DNA of 64,000 nt from Deinococcus planocerae (GCF_002869765.1 NZ_PNOR01000002.1:127320-191319); one strand, 5' to 3'. Counted from the first letter of the stretch, positions 40,025 to 50,314 are shown. The notes: a model not told the origin generated them from the sequence alone. Made by a program: numbers and translations.

Positions 40025-43000
40025 TCAAGTCGCGTCCAGGAGGCTGTGCAGGATGGGCCGCACGCGCCCGGCGAGCAGGTCGATGCCCAACGGCGCGATG
40101 GTGTCCTCTGCGCAAAGACGTTCGATCTCCGCGGCGCACCACGCCCGCAGCTCCTCCGATAACCTGCCGGCACGGGCCAAGAGTCGCGGTACCGTGGCGA
40201 CGGCCGACGGATCACGGTCCGTCGTCAACCAGGCGGCCAAAGCCACGGCGAACGCTGGGTCGTTTCGCAAGCGCCGGATCAGCGGCGGTGTCATACTTTC
40301 AGAGGCGATCGTGGGAACGGCCGCGCAGTGCTCGAACGTGCCTTTGAGCGCCTCGATCAAGTTCTCGGGTGTGGCGTGCAGGCCCATCAAACGGAAAGTG
40401 AGCCGGTAGGACGCTTCCGCCTTGCTGGACGCGTACCAGTCGTAGGCGCGGTGAACGACAGGGCTGTCCGGCCAACCCTCCGTCAGGGCCATCAGGACGC
40501 TTTCCCGAGGGGGGTCATCGCCGAACGCCGTGGTGAGCCGGTCCAACACAGAGGCGTTGCCTCTGAAGTGCTGGCCCAGCAGCTGGGCCGCGGCAAGCGT
40601 GGTGTCGCGGTGGGCATCTGCGTCCTCAAGAGCATCCAGACAGGCCTCCAGGAGGAGCCCGCTCCCCGGCACCACACGCCCGAGGAACCGCAATATTGCT
40701 GAGGAGTTTCCCACCGCACGGTGTTGTTCGACGACCTCCAGCACCTTCCGCCTGGCCACGGGAGACTCGTCCGCGTATGCCGCGAGCACTCTCAGGAGAC
40801 GGCCGTCGTGCTTTTCCTGAACTCCAAGGAGGTCTTGTCCGGTTGCCCTTTCGACATCCTCCCAATGCTGCACGACCACGGCCACGAAACGTCCGGAGAC
40901 ATCAAACGCCGCTTCCAACACCGGACGGATCCACTCCGAGAGTTTTCGCCCATGAACCTCGACGGTCACCGCGTCGAGTGCGCCAAGGGTAAGCAACCCG
41001 GCAATGCCCGCCTGCGCGTGGGTTCGAAACGAGATGCCCGGGGTGCTCGCGTGCCTGGTGAGTTGCTCGATGACGGGTGCCAGGTCGCGTCCTTCCGCCC
41101 GGGCGCGAAGCGCCAGGCTGATGGCGCACTGCACGCGCGTTTCTGGATCGCCTTCTTCGTGGTGCGCCTCCAGCAGGTTCAGCACTTCTTGTGCGTCCCC
41201 CCAGCGTTGCCGGAGCTTGGAGGCGATCACCAGCCGTGAGCCGGGATCAAGTGGCATGGACCTGTCCCGCACGACCTGCCGAATGGAAGCGTCGTGCCGC
41301 AGGTGATAGGCGACGTCGCCCGCCCCCTCCGCACCTTTGTCCAGAACCTGCCGGGCGTACTCCAGCATGCGCGGTTCTTGGGAGAAGAGCCGTAGCGCGT
41401 GATGGAAACCGTTGTGGGCGAGACTCTGCTGCTGACTCAAGTGCGTGAGGGCGGCATCCAGCATGGCCGGACCGTCCTCGCCCACGCCCACCTTGGCCAG
41501 TCCGCTCAACACGAAATCGGGTCGGGCGCACGCCGGGGCGCGCAGCAGGGCCAGGAGCCGCTGACGTGAGGCGTCGGCGTCGCGCAGGATGCCGGGAATG
41601 AGGAAGCCGATCCTGGCCGCCACATCGTCAGGACCATGAACCAGCGCCAGGAGTCGGGGGGCCACCTCCGGGTCGTCCATGCCCCACCCCTCCAGCAAGG
41701 CCTGGGCCGACCAATGCGGGAACCCGCTGTCGAGACTGGCGAGCAACTTCGCCTTGGCAGGGGCGGTTCGGCCAATCAGGGACGCGAAGAACAAGTCGCG
41801 ATCTTCCAGATCGCCGCGTTCCAGGCGAGCGTCGATGGCCCGCACAATCGCGGGGACATCGCGGAAGTTATGGAGCAGCAGTAGCCACGCGTCGTGCGTG
41901 CCCAGGAACGGATGTTGCTCGCCGCGAATCTCCCCGGCGACGGCATCAATCACTTGAGGATCAGCAGAGAAGCCGCGCAGCAGCACCTTCCAGGCCGAGT
42001 CGCTGTCCACCCCGGCCCGGGGCCTGGCGGGCAGGCAGACGTCCCGGACCCGCGGGTGACCGGGCCACCCCTGGACCAGAACGTCGACCACCAGGTCACG
42101 GAGTTCGTAGGGCACACCGCTCGTGTGATTCAAAAAGGACAACGCGTCGTGGAGATGCGTGTCGGCGAGTCGACCTTGTTTGGCCAGGCCGAGATAGGCG
42201 AGGAGGCGGTGTTCGGGATGGGGCGAGGCGGCGTGGTGGTCAAGCAGGTCCGAAAGCTCCCCGTCCGCGGGTGACGCGAGCACGAGCGCGTGAAGGGCAC
42301 CGCCTTGGGCTTCGACCGAGTGCGCCTGTTGCGCGACCCGTGTGAGACGCCCGAAGAGTCCAGGCTGCTGGCTGGCCAGGGCGGCCAGGGCCCTGGCGGC
42401 GGCGGCACGCTCCGGGGCCTCCTCCTCGTGCAAGCCCCGGAAGAGCAGGGCAATGGTGTCCTCCTCCGGGGGCCAGGTCCCCATGACCTCGATGGTGCCC
42501 GAGCGGTACCGCAGGCGCTCCGGGAACCAACGGCGAAGCCGCTCGTGCACCAGCTCGCGTACCTTGGCGGAGTGCAGGCCGTCGAGCGCGTGGCCCAGGA
42601 GCCGTTCACGCTGCGGTGCCCACGTCTCGCGCTCGATGACCGCGAGCGTGTCGCGCGCGATCTCCTGCGCGAGCGCCGGTGGAACCGGGAATTCGCCGAA
42701 CGCGGCCTCCGCCAGGAGCTGGGCCAGGTGCTGCCGCTGCGCGACGGTGCCGCCCGGGGCACGCAGCACGTCCATCAGTTGCCGCACCTGCTGCGGCGGT
42801 CGCGTGAAGTGCAGCGTGCCTAGCAAGACTTCACGCCATTGGGCTTCGAAGCGGCGCGCCCGGACGACCTCCAGCTGGTCGTCCAGCCGTGAGAGGTACC
42901 CGGCGGCCAGAAACTCCTGCAGCGAACGGTGGAAGAAGCCCGCCTCGTGCGGCGACCGCCCCACGAGCAACCCCGAGTTGGTCTCACCGACGGCGACCAG

Positions 43001-44881
43001 GCGCGCGGCGGACGTGCTGGCCTCACGCCGCCCGAGGCCCAGGCCCACCTCATCGTCCTGAAGGTACGCGGCGATCACCTCGCTGGCGGCGTCGATGGGG
43101 ATCACGCCCTCGGGGTAATCACAGTGCATCTCATACGCGAGGCGCTCGAACGCCTGCCGCGTTTCCGCCGGGGACAGGTGGCTGTCGTCGTCGCCCATCG
43201 CCGCGGCTCGCCGCCGCCGCCGGGGGTGCGCCTCCAGGAGGTGCTTGACGACTTCCTCGTACACCCGGAAGCGGCTGCGCGGCAGGGCGACCTCCGCACG
43301 GCGCAAGGCGACGAGCAGGCACAGCAGGAGCGGCACGGCCGCCAGGTGCGCGAGGTCCGGCGAGTCGCGCAGCTCCTCGAAAAAAGCCTCCACTTCCGCC
43401 GCCGCGCGCCGCGCGACCACGTCATCACCCGGGTCCTCGTCCGCATTTCTCAACTGGTGCGCGAACCAGGTCCCGGCCAGGCGGCGCTGCTGTGCCTCCG
43501 AGAGGTCGGCGATGTGACCGTCCGCCCAGCCACTCAGCTTGGCCTTGAACAGTTTGTACCCGTCCGGGCGGCTGGAGAACAGCACCGGCACCCCGCGTTG
43601 CTGCACGAACACGCGCAGTCGATCGAGCGCGAGCTCGCCGTAGTCCGAACGCACGTACTCGTCCAGGCCGTCGACGACGAGGAGCAGTCGCCCGTCGTCC
43701 AGGGCCCGGTCAATGAGCGGCGCGAGGTCCTGGGCATTGAAGGCGCGCAACCACTGCCGCATCACCTCGTGCAGGGACACGGTGTTCTCGCCTTCGAACG
43801 AGATCACGCGTGTCCAGAAGGCGAAAGGCACCCAAACGGGGAGGTGCTGACCCCACCTGCTCGCCACCTGTGCCAATTCCGGCGCGTCATCGAGCAGATC
43901 GAGGGTCACGTAACGCAGCAACGTGCTTTTCCCGGAGCCGGGACCGCCGAGGATCACCCGGGCGTCGTGCTCGGTCAGCCAGCCCTCCAGTCCCCGCCGT
44001 CGGGTGTCGGAAGAGGGACGAACGGTGCGGACCTCCCGACGGCGTCGACGCCGCGTTTCATGCTCGTGATCGGCCTCGGGTTCTTCTTCAGGGCTGGGCG
44101 GCGGTCCCACCGGAAGACTCTCCAGCGGCGCATCGAGAATGTCCGGCAGGATGAAGCGTTCGCGGAGCGACGGCGCGCGGACACGGGTGGCGTCGGTCAG
44201 GGCCACGCCGGAGTCATGTTGCTCGAACACGGACGCGTAGAACGACCGGAGCCCCTGGCGCAGCTGGAAGAAGTCGGGCGCGTCGAGACGATCCCCCAGG
44301 GCCCGCGCCGCGTCCGCGCCGCAAAAGGCCTCGACCCAGGGGCGACCGAAGAAGTCGTCCACGACCTCGGGCATCTGCTTGAGCAGGCGGTTGAGTTCGT
44401 CCGCGTCCCAGCGGAGGAGCTGGATGTGGTGGGCCTCCAGCACCCCCTGTTGTTCACGGAACATGTCGTCCCGCTGCTTCCCCCGCAGGCTTTCCATCGT
44501 GCACAGCACGAAGGCGGAGGTGCGGTCGCGCCCCACGAACCCGTCCTCCTCCAGGAACTTCTCGACGGCCGCCCGGATCTTCGCGGGGCCGAAGTCCTCG
44601 ACGCGTTTGCACTGGTACACCACGTACGTTTCGCCGTCGAGTTCACGGGCGTACAGGTCGATGCCCGCCTGCGCGTCGCCCTGCTCGCCGTACAGGCGGC
44701 AGCCCTCCACCGAAGCGTCCCGCTGGGCGAGGCGTAGACAGAGCCGTTCAAAGTCCTGCCAGCTCAACTCGCGGTACGGCAACTCCTGCAGGCGCGTGTG
44801 GACGGGGGGGTTGGGGACCCGCCCGACCGGCTGAGAGAGCCGGGTGGGCAGGGGTGCGAGGGCTTGGGGCGCGGCGGGCAT
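40025..44881 (-). CDS. Nuclease-NACHT-repeat STAND protein, probable antiphage defence
   Basis: 1618 residues from ATG 44881 (GGAGG seven bases upstream). N-terminus (40-100): restriction-like nuclease (LSWQDFERLCLRLA, D75 in GIDLYAR, Q90-x-K92 in VYQCKRV). NACHT ATPase: Walker A GGPGSGKST (312-320), Walker B LLLVVDGLDE (399-408), sensor FSSRPDGYK. A winged-helix region follows, then about 900 residues of HEAT-like helical repeats. This is the layout of bacterial STAND/NACHT defence proteins, in which the repeats sense a phage product and the ATPase oligomerises to activate the nuclease. It stands alone. Confidence 0.85.
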   Translation of the reverse strand: MPAAPQALAPLPTRLSQPVGRVPNPPVHTRLQELPYRELSWQDFERLCLRLAQRDASVEGCRLYGEQGDAQAGIDLYARELDGETYVVYQCKRVEDFGPAKIRAAVEKFLEEDGFVGRDRTSAFVLCTMESLRGKQRDDMFREQQGVLEAHHIQLLRWDADELNRLLKQMPEVVDDFFGRPWVEAFCGADAARALGDRLDAPDFFQLRQGLRSFYASVFEQHDSGVALTDATRVRAPSLRERFILPDILDAPLESLPVGPPPSPEEEPEADHEHETRRRRRREVRTVRPSSDTRRRGLEGWLTEHDARVILGGPGSGKSTLLRYVTLDLLDDAPELAQVASRWGQHLPVWVPFAFWTRVISFEGENTVSLHEVMRQWLRAFNAQDLAPLIDRALDDGRLLLVVDGLDEYVRSDYGELALDRLRVFVQQRGVPVLFSSRPDGYKLFKAKLSGWADGHIADLSEAQQRRLAGTWFAHQLRNADEDPGDDVVARRAAAEVEAFFEELRDSPDLAHLAAVPLLLCLLVALRRAEVALPRSRFRVYEEVVKHLLEAHPRRRRRAAAMGDDDSHLSPAETRQAFERLAYEMHCDYPEGVIPIDAASEVIAAYLQDDEVGLGLGRREASTSAARLVAVGETNSGLLVGRSPHEAGFFHRSLQEFLAAGYLSRLDDQLEVVRARRFEAQWREVLLGTLHFTRPPQQVRQLMDVLRAPGGTVAQRQHLAQLLAEAAFGEFPVPPALAQEIARDTLAVIERETWAPQRERLLGHALDGLHSAKVRELVHERLRRWFPERLRYRSGTIEVMGTWPPEEDTIALLFRGLHEEEAPERAAAARALAALASQQPGLFGRLTRVAQQAHSVEAQGGALHALVLASPADGELSDLLDHHAASPHPEHRLLAYLGLAKQGRLADTHLHDALSFLNHTSGVPYELRDLVVDVLVQGWPGHPRVRDVCLPARPRAGVDSDSAWKVLLRGFSADPQVIDAVAGEIRGEQHPFLGTHDAWLLLLHNFRDVPAIVRAIDARLERGDLEDRDLFFASLIGRTAPAKAKLLASLDSGFPHWSAQALLEGWGMDDPEVAPRLLALVHGPDDVAARIGFLIPGILRDADASRQRLLALLRAPACARPDFVLSGLAKVGVGEDGPAMLDAALTHLSQQQSLAHNGFHHALRLFSQEPRMLEYARQVLDKGAEGAGDVAYHLRHDASIRQVVRDRSMPLDPGSRLVIASKLRQRWGDAQEVLNLLEAHHEEGDPETRVQCAISLALRARAEGRDLAPVIEQLTRHASTPGISFRTHAQAGIAGLLTLGALDAVTVEVHGRKLSEWIRPVLEAAFDVSGRFVAVVVQHWEDVERATGQDLLGVQEKHDGRLLRVLAAYADESPVARRKVLEVVEQHRAVGNSSAILRFLGRVVPGSGLLLEACLDALEDADAHRDTTLAAAQLLGQHFRGNASVLDRLTTAFGDDPPRESVLMALTEGWPDSPVVHRAYDWYASSKAEASYRLTFRLMGLHATPENLIEALKGTFEHCAAVPTIASESMTPPLIRRLRNDPAFAVALAAWLTTDRDPSAVATVPRLLARAGRLSEELRAWCAAEIERLCAEDTIAPLGIDLLAGRVRPILHSLLDAT

Positions 44882-45212
44882 GGTCACGTCCTCCACGATA
44901 GCTGTCGGATAAACCCCCGGTGGAGGACTTCCACCATCGCCAGCTCACCCGGAGCGCCCAGGTCACCGTCTCGATGTGTGGTGTGGAGGGCGGCTCCAGG
45001 CACCGCTTCCGCAACAGGCGTCTTGAGGGAAGGTGCCTGAACAGGCTGAGGTCGGGTTCGTGACCTGGATCTCCGCCCTCCACCTCGCTTCGGGAAAGAC
45101 TCCAGGCTAAGCGGCGCAAGACCATGCTCACCCGCGGAAGCAGCGCGGGAAGACCGGTCCGCAGTGGTCTCAACGCAGGCTCAAGCGCGGTCCCTGCTCG
45201 CCCGACGCGTTC
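44882..45212. other. Gene-free stretch before P10
   Basis: Apart from the start region of the NACHT gene at its left end, no coding frame was supported. Confidence 0.45.
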
Positions 45213-45244
45213 TTTACAGGTTTTTTACAGGCCCCCGGCAAGAT
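45213..45244 (+). promoter_or_regulatory. TTTACA-box promoter P10 (C39-TPR gene)
   Basis: TTTACA (45213-45218), five bases, TTTACA (45224-45229), nine bases, CAAGAT (45239-45244), five bases, ATG 45250: leaderless. Confidence 0.75.
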
Positions 45245-45249
45245 AAGCC

Positions 45250-46143
45250 ATGCCGATGCGACCGCTTCCCCTGTTTTCGCTGGCTCTGTGCGCGCTCGTC
45301 GGGTCGGCGTCCGCCCTGCCCGCGAGCGTCACCCTGAAGAACATCCGCCATGAGTACCAGGGCCCGGACAACTGTGCCCCGGTGACGGCGCTGACCGTCC
45401 TCGGGTACTACGGCACCCGGGTCACCCAGGCGGGGGCGGCCCAGGCCATGAAGGACTACCGCGGGGATCCCCAGGTCACCAGCCTGGAACTCGCCGCCTA
45501 CCTGGGCCGCTCCGGGCTGCGCAGCGTGATCCGCTACGCGGGGGACGCCGAGGTGCTGCGCGAACTGGTCTCCCGCGGCTTTCCGGTGGTGGTGCAGCAG
45601 CGCCTGCGCGCGGGCAGCAACGTGGCGCACTTCCGCACCGTGTACGGGTACAGCCGGGGCCGCTTCCTGGTGAGCGACCCCATCCGGGGCCCCTCGCTGA
45701 GCCTCACCACGGCGGAGGTGCAGGACCTGTGGCGGTACTACAACGGCGAGTACCTGGTCGCGTATCCGCCCGGCAAGGAGGCGCAGGTGCGGGCGGCCCT
45801 GGGCGAGGACTTCGGCGTGGCGGCCAACTGGCGGCACGCCAGACTCCACGGGGAGCAGGACGTCAAGGCGCGCCCGAACGATCCCTATGCCTGGTGGGGG
45901 CTGGCCAAGGCGAACCTCCGGCTGGGCAATGTCGCGGCGGCCTCCGGGAACTTCGACCGGGCGGTGGCGCTCGGCGTGCCGACCATGTACCTCCTGTACC
46001 GTCAGGAGGCCTTCGAGGCGTGGACCCGGGCGGGTGAGCACCGCAAGACGCTGAACCTGGCCCGGCGGGCCCTGAGGGCCTACCCGAGAAGCAAGGAACT
46101 GCTGCATTTCGAGCAGGTCGCCAGCCGCGCGCTCGGGGCGTAG
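45250..46143 (+). CDS. Secreted C39-like peptidase with TPR-like C-terminus
   Basis: 297 residues: signal peptide (about 1-23, ending ASAL), then a C39/papain-like domain with GPDNCAPVTALTVLGYYG (catalytic Cys), NVAHFRTVYGY (His) and LVSDPIRGP (Asp). The last 90 residues are TPR-like (PNDPYAWWGLAKANLRLGN; LLYRQEAFEAWTRAGEHRKT). It is probably exported and acts on protein or peptide at the cell surface. Start is leaderless from P10. Confidence 0.8.
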   Translation: MPMRPLPLFSLALCALVGSASALPASVTLKNIRHEYQGPDNCAPVTALTVLGYYGTRVTQAGAAQAMKDYRGDPQVTSLELAAYLGRSGLRSVIRYAGDAEVLRELVSRGFPVVVQQRLRAGSNVAHFRTVYGYSRGRFLVSDPIRGPSLSLTTAEVQDLWRYYNGEYLVAYPPGKEAQVRAALGEDFGVAANWRHARLHGEQDVKARPNDPYAWWGLAKANLRLGNVAAASGNFDRAVALGVPTMYLLYRQEAFEAWTRAGEHRKTLNLARRALRAYPRSKELLHFEQVASRALGA

Positions 46144-46298
46144 GAGCGCGTCACGGCGAGGTGGGCGGAGGTCCAGGGGCAGGACGAGGACGGCACCTGC
46201 GGGACGCTGGCCGCTCCGGGTGAACGGGTGGCCTCCCTGCCCTCATGTCCGGGCGGTACAACCAGGCTGGACCGTTCACCTGCTGTTCCGGAGGAGAC

Positions 46299-46790
46299 AT
46301 GAGAATCCATACCGCCATCTGCCTCACCGTCCTGACCCTCCTCGGCGCCGCCCTCGCAGGTGGCGGCGGGCCGGTGGCCAGCATCGGCCAACCGGCCCCC
46401 AACTTCGTCCTGCACACGGTGGACGGGGAGACCGTCCGCCTCTCCGACCTGCGGGGCAAGGCGGTCATCGTGCTGTTCGGGGACGTCCACTGCACGGTCT
46501 GCCGGGCGAACGACCGGTTGTTGCGCCTGTACCAGTACCAGTACGTGGACCGTGACCTGGCGGTGCTGAGCCTGCACGCCCACGTGACCCCCAATGACCT
46601 GACCCGCTACGACGCGCAGTTCCTCTTCGGCGTGCTCACGGGGCGAGACCCGGGCGAAGTGGTTGCGCACGAGTACCGGGCCACGCTGCCGACCACGGTC
46701 TTCATCGACCGGAATGGCCGCATCCAGCGGGTCGTGCACGGCCGGCTCGACGAGCGCGAGCTGGTGCGCGACCTCCAGGCCCTGCTGTAG
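46299..46790 (+). CDS. Secreted thioredoxin-like protein (TlpA/ResA type)
   Basis: 163 residues: signal peptide (1-21), AhpC/TSA-thioredoxin opening (GQPAPNFVLHTVDGETVRL), redox motif C65-T-V-C68 (GDVHCTVCRA), and cis-Pro in TLPTTVFIDRNG. ATG 46299 follows GGAGGAG. It probably reduces disulfides or apo-cytochromes outside the membrane. CxxC with TV instead of EP is unusual. No TTTACA box precedes it. Confidence 0.85.
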   Translation: MRIHTAICLTVLTLLGAALAGGGGPVASIGQPAPNFVLHTVDGETVRLSDLRGKAVIVLFGDVHCTVCRANDRLLRLYQYQYVDRDLAVLSLHAHVTPNDLTRYDAQFLFGVLTGRDPGEVVAHEYRATLPTTVFIDRNGRIQRVVHGRLDERELVRDLQALL

Positions 46791-46816
46791 CCCCCACCCG
46801 GGGGACAGGAGGAGGA

Positions 46817-48056
46817 ATGAACCCCCCGTTCCCCAGAACCCCGGCCCGGCCTCAGAACGCCGCGAAGCCGGCCCCCGACCGCGCGACGAGTGAGACGGCG
46901 TGGACCCCTTGACCGCTCCCGTGACCGGGGAGCCTGGTGATCCGCCGCGGGTGCCCGGGCAGGCGAACCGGGGCGAGACGTCGACCGGGGTGACGACCGC
47001 GCCGGACGCGCGCCTCGCCCGGATGGTCGAACTCGACGTGTACCGCGGCATGACCATCCTCGCGGTGGTGCTGCACCACCTGACGGGTCTGGCGATCCGT
47101 CACGCGGCGGCGGGCTCGCTGCTCAGCGAGGGCCTGATGGTCCTCAACCGCGGCTCGCATTTCGTGGTGCCGGCGTTCCTCTTCCTCACGGCCCTGGTCC
47201 TCACCCGGTCCGCCCTACGCCGGTTCCACCTCGGCGCCTATGTCCGGTCACGCTTCCAGAAGGTGCTGGTGCCGTACCTCTTCTGGACGGTGGCGTACGT
47301 CGGCTTCCGCGTGCTCACGGCCCAGGACCCGCCCGGAGTTCTCGGGGACCCGGAACGCTGGCGGGTCTGGCTTCAGTACGGGAAAGGGTACTTCCACCTG
47401 TACTTCCTCCTGATCGCCCTGCAGTTCTCCCTGATCCTGCCCCTCCTGCTGCCCCTCTTCCGCCGGAGGCCGCGCTTCCTGTGGGTGCTGGTCGGCGCCG
47501 GCGGGCTGCAACTGCTGGTGTACCTGCTCAACCGTTCGGGCGTGCTCCATTTCCGCTTCCCGGCCACGATGGTTCTGTGGTACCTGCCGGTGCTCGGGCT
47601 GGGCATGTCCTTCGGGTCGAGCGACGTCCCCTTTGAGCGCTTCTGGTACCGCTGGCGCCTCTGGATCGTCGCAGCCACGCTCCTCACCTTCGCCTGGTAC
47701 GTGCCCCTGTCCGTGGCCCTGCTCCAGGGGGCTACGGTGAGTTCCGCGGCGTACAGCCTCGCCAACTGGTCCTACACGACGGCCGCCTCGCTGGCCCTCC
47801 TGGGGCTCGCCCAGGTCCTCACCCGGGCCCCGGCCTGGCTGGTGAGGGTGCTCACCTCCTGGGCACGGTGAGCCTGCAGGTGTACCTGCTGCACCCGGCC
47901 GTCCTGCTGTTCCTGGAACGCCGGGGGTTTCCGGGAGACCCGGCCCGGTTCGTGCTTGTGCTCGTGGCTTACGGGGCCGTGGCGCTGGCCGTGCCGCTCG
48001 CCGTGGCGCGCCTCCTGGCCGGGACGCGGGTGGCGCAGTGGGTCTTCGGCCGTTGA
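46817..48056 (+). pseudogene. Acyltransferase-3 family membrane protein, frameshifted
   Basis: ATG 46817 has GGAGGAGG but its frame stops at 46915; the main frame runs from GTG 46900 (972 bases) and stops at TGA 47871 in VLTSWAR; the last 60 residues (VSLQVYLLHPAVLLFLERRG) are in a third frame to 48056. Joined, it is a ten-helix acyltransferase 3 protein: ELDVYRGMTILAVVLHHLTG has the active-site HH, and SLQVYLLHP is the usual final helix. Two indels are needed. Confidence 0.75.
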
Positions 48057-48117
48057 CCCGCTGGAGCCGGGGTAAGCCCCGGGAGCGCCGCCCGGAGGGC
48101 CCGTGTCCAGGGCTGGC

Positions 48118-48149
48118 TTTACACGACCTGAACAAGGGCCGGGTAGGGT
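48118..48149 (+). promoter_or_regulatory. TTTACA-box promoter P11 (hydrolase)
   Basis: TTTACA (48118-48123), five bases, TGAACA (48129-48134), nine bases, TAGGGT (48144-48149). Confidence 0.78.
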
Positions 48150-48206
48150 ACGGCGACCCAGCCCCTCCTCGCCGCCCCCCCTCGCCCCCGCGAAAGGTGA
48201 CTGACC

Positions 48207-49172
48207 ATGCCCCACCCCTTGCGCCTCGCCCTGCTGCTCGCCGGCCTGAGTGCGGCCCCGGCCGCCCAGGCCCGACTCGCCCAGACGGAGAACGCTCCCC
48301 TCTCCATCGAGCGGATGCGGGCGCGCGCCTACCCCGGCAGCGCCCTCACCACCCGCCAGACGCTCCGCCCGGGCGCGGGGTATGAACGGCGCGTGGTGTC
48401 CTACCTCTCGGACGGGCTGCGCTTAGACGCCCTGCTCACGGTTCCCAACGGCACGCCGCCCAAGGGGGGGTGGCCCGCCATCGTGTTCAACCACGGGTAC
48501 ATCCCTCCCCAGCAGTACCGGACCACCGAGCGGTACGTCGCCTACATCGACGCCTTCGCCCGCGCCGGGTTCGTCGTCCTGAAGCCCGACTACCGCGGCC
48601 ACGGCAGCTCCCAGGGCGAGCCCGCGGCGGCGGCCTACTGGTCGCCGGAGTACACCGTCGACGTGCTCAACGCCTTTTCCTCCCTCCAGAAGTTGGAGGG
48701 CGTGAACCCGGCGCGCATCGGCATGTGGGGCCACTCGATGGGCGGGCACATCACCCTACGCGCCATGACCATCAACCCCCAGATCAAGGCGGGCAACATC
48801 TGGGCGGGCGTCGTCGGACCGTACGACCTGATCTTCCGGGACCTGCCCCGCTGGGGGAGCGGGTCCGGGGGGAACGACCCCCGCGCCCGGATGCTCGCGA
48901 GGTACGGCACGCCCGCCCAGAATCCCGACCTGTACCGGGCGATCTCCCCCAACTTCTTCCTCTCGGACCTGAAGGGACGGCCCCTCCAGCTTCACCACGG
49001 CACCGGGGACACCCACGTCCCCCTCAGCCTCTCGCAGGCGCTGGCGGGGGGCCTGAAGGCTGCGGGGCAGCCGTACACCTTCTTCACCTACCCCAGCGAC
49101 GATCACAACCTCAGCCGGAACCTGAGCGTCGCGCTCAGGCGGTCCGTGGCGTTCTTCCGGCAGAACCTGTAG
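48207..49172 (+). CDS. Secreted alpha/beta hydrolase (prolyl-oligopeptidase-like)
   Basis: 321 residues with signal peptide (1-22, ending AQA). Nucleophile S177 in GMWGHSMGGH, acid in GTGDTHVPL, His in SDDHNL, and oxyanion segment FNHGYIPPQQY. The fold matches S9-like dipeptidyl peptidases or esterases acting outside the membrane. ATG 48207 follows AAAGG. Promoter P11 and a strong terminator make it monocistronic. Confidence 0.85.
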   Translation: MPHPLRLALLLAGLSAAPAAQARLAQTENAPLSIERMRARAYPGSALTTRQTLRPGAGYERRVVSYLSDGLRLDALLTVPNGTPPKGGWPAIVFNHGYIPPQQYRTTERYVAYIDAFARAGFVVLKPDYRGHGSSQGEPAAAAYWSPEYTVDVLNAFSSLQKLEGVNPARIGMWGHSMGGHITLRAMTINPQIKAGNIWAGVVGPYDLIFRDLPRWGSGSGGNDPRARMLARYGTPAQNPDLYRAISPNFFLSDLKGRPLQLHHGTGDTHVPLSLSQALAGGLKAAGQPYTFFTYPSDDHNLSRNLSVALRRSVAFFRQNL

Positions 49173-49181
49173 GCTCAGTGG

Positions 49182-49219
49182 GTCCGGCGGCGCACACCAG
49201 CACGTGTGCGCCGCCGGAC
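49182..49219 (+). terminator. Terminator hairpin after the hydrolase gene
   Basis: A 16-bp perfect stem (GTCCGGCGGCGCACAC and its complement) with a 6-base loop, ten bases after the stop; no T-run. Confidence 0.65.
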
Positions 49220-49335
49220 TGGTGCTGGCCCGCCGAAGGGGGCTGCCCGAAGCCTCCCGCCGACCTGGCCCGGCCAAGTTGAGCCGCCTCGGCCCCACGC
49301 CTCTTCCTTGACGGAACCTTGAGCGCCCCACGACC

Positions 49336-49368
49336 TTTACACGATCTGAACACGGGGCTTCTTACGAT
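49336..49368 (+). promoter_or_regulatory. TTTACA-box promoter P12 (DUF305 lipoprotein)
   Basis: TTTACA (49336-49341), five bases, TGAACA (49347-49352), ten bases, TACGAT (49363-49368). The leader to ATG 49516 is about 140 bases. Confidence 0.75.
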
Positions 49369-49515
49369 GGCGGGGCAACCGGTTGATCTCTCGCGGCGTT
49401 GAACCGTCCGCCTGACTTTCCCCGCCCTTTCAAAGGGAGACGGCGTCTCCGGGCGTGGTCTTGTTGGTCTGCCGTCGGTCACGCGCCGAACCCGGCTGCA
49501 CCCGGAGGTCCCCAG

Positions 49516-50280
49516 ATGAAGACCCAGCAGCTTCGTCCCGCCGTCATCGCCGCCAGCGTCACGCTCCTCCTCGTCGCGTGCGGGGAGACTCCTCCGGCGG
49601 CCGGGGCGGCCACGTCACAGAGTTCGGAGACCACCCCGGTGCAGACGTCCGCTCCAGTCAACACCACGCCGCTGCGGGCCGAGAGTGACGCCAGCGCGGC
49701 GCAGGTCCAGGCGCAGCGTCTCAACCTCAAGCTCACGCCGGAGTACGTGCCCATCGGGCGGCGCTCCCTGGAGTCGTTGCGGCAGAAGGAGGCGGACGCC
49801 TTCAACATCGCCTACATGTCGCAGACGATTCGCCACCACCAGTACGCCATCTACATCTCCGAGGCCGAGGTGCGCAACGGCCAGCGTCCCGAGGCCAGGC
49901 AGGCCGCCCAGATGATCATCGAGCGGCAGACCCAGGAGATCAACCAATTGCGGACCTGGTTGAGGCAGTGGTACAACATCGACCCCGTGCGCGAGGAGCA
50001 GCGGCTGGTGGAGCGCGACCTCGACGCCCTGTTCCAGCTCACCCGCTACGAGACCCTGGCGGGCCGCCCGGTGGAAAGTGACCGAGCATGGCTCGAGGGC
50101 ATCGTCCGCGGGCACGAGCGCGTCATCATCATGTCCCAGATCGCCGTGCTCAAGTCGAACCGCCCGGAACTGAAGAACTACGCCATGAGCGTTGTGAACA
50201 TGCAGTCGATGCAGCGCGCCCAGTTCCAGGCCTGGCTGATGCTCTGGTACGGCCAGACCATCGAGACGCCCGCCTACTGA
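49516..50280 (+). CDS. DUF305 lipoprotein (DUF305 protein 3)
   Basis: 254 residues. Signal peptide with lipobox LLVACGE, a Thr/Ser linker, then a DUF305-type helical domain: FNIAYMSQTIRHHQYAIYIS (HH motif) and a second IVRGHERVIIMSQIAVL, where the second HH is reduced to GHE. It is the most diverged of the three and probably holds one metal site. ATG 49516 follows GGAGG. Its lipidation would need Lgt, encoded in the same regulon. Confidence 0.82.
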   Translation: MKTQQLRPAVIAASVTLLLVACGETPPAAGAATSQSSETTPVQTSAPVNTTPLRAESDASAAQVQAQRLNLKLTPEYVPIGRRSLESLRQKEADAFNIAYMSQTIRHHQYAIYISEAEVRNGQRPEARQAAQMIIERQTQEINQLRTWLRQWYNIDPVREEQRLVERDLDALFQLTRYETLAGRPVESDRAWLEGIVRGHERVIIMSQIAVLKSNRPELKNYAMSVVNMQSMQRAQFQAWLMLWYGQTIETPAY

Positions 50281-50314
50281 GCACCGGGCCCGGTTCGGGC
50301 GGGCAGCGGCCGTG

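Noticed and set aside
42929..44737. A 602-codon plus-strand frame opposite the NACHT gene
   Set aside because: Antisense shadow with Arg/Glu/Val-rich text and no domain.
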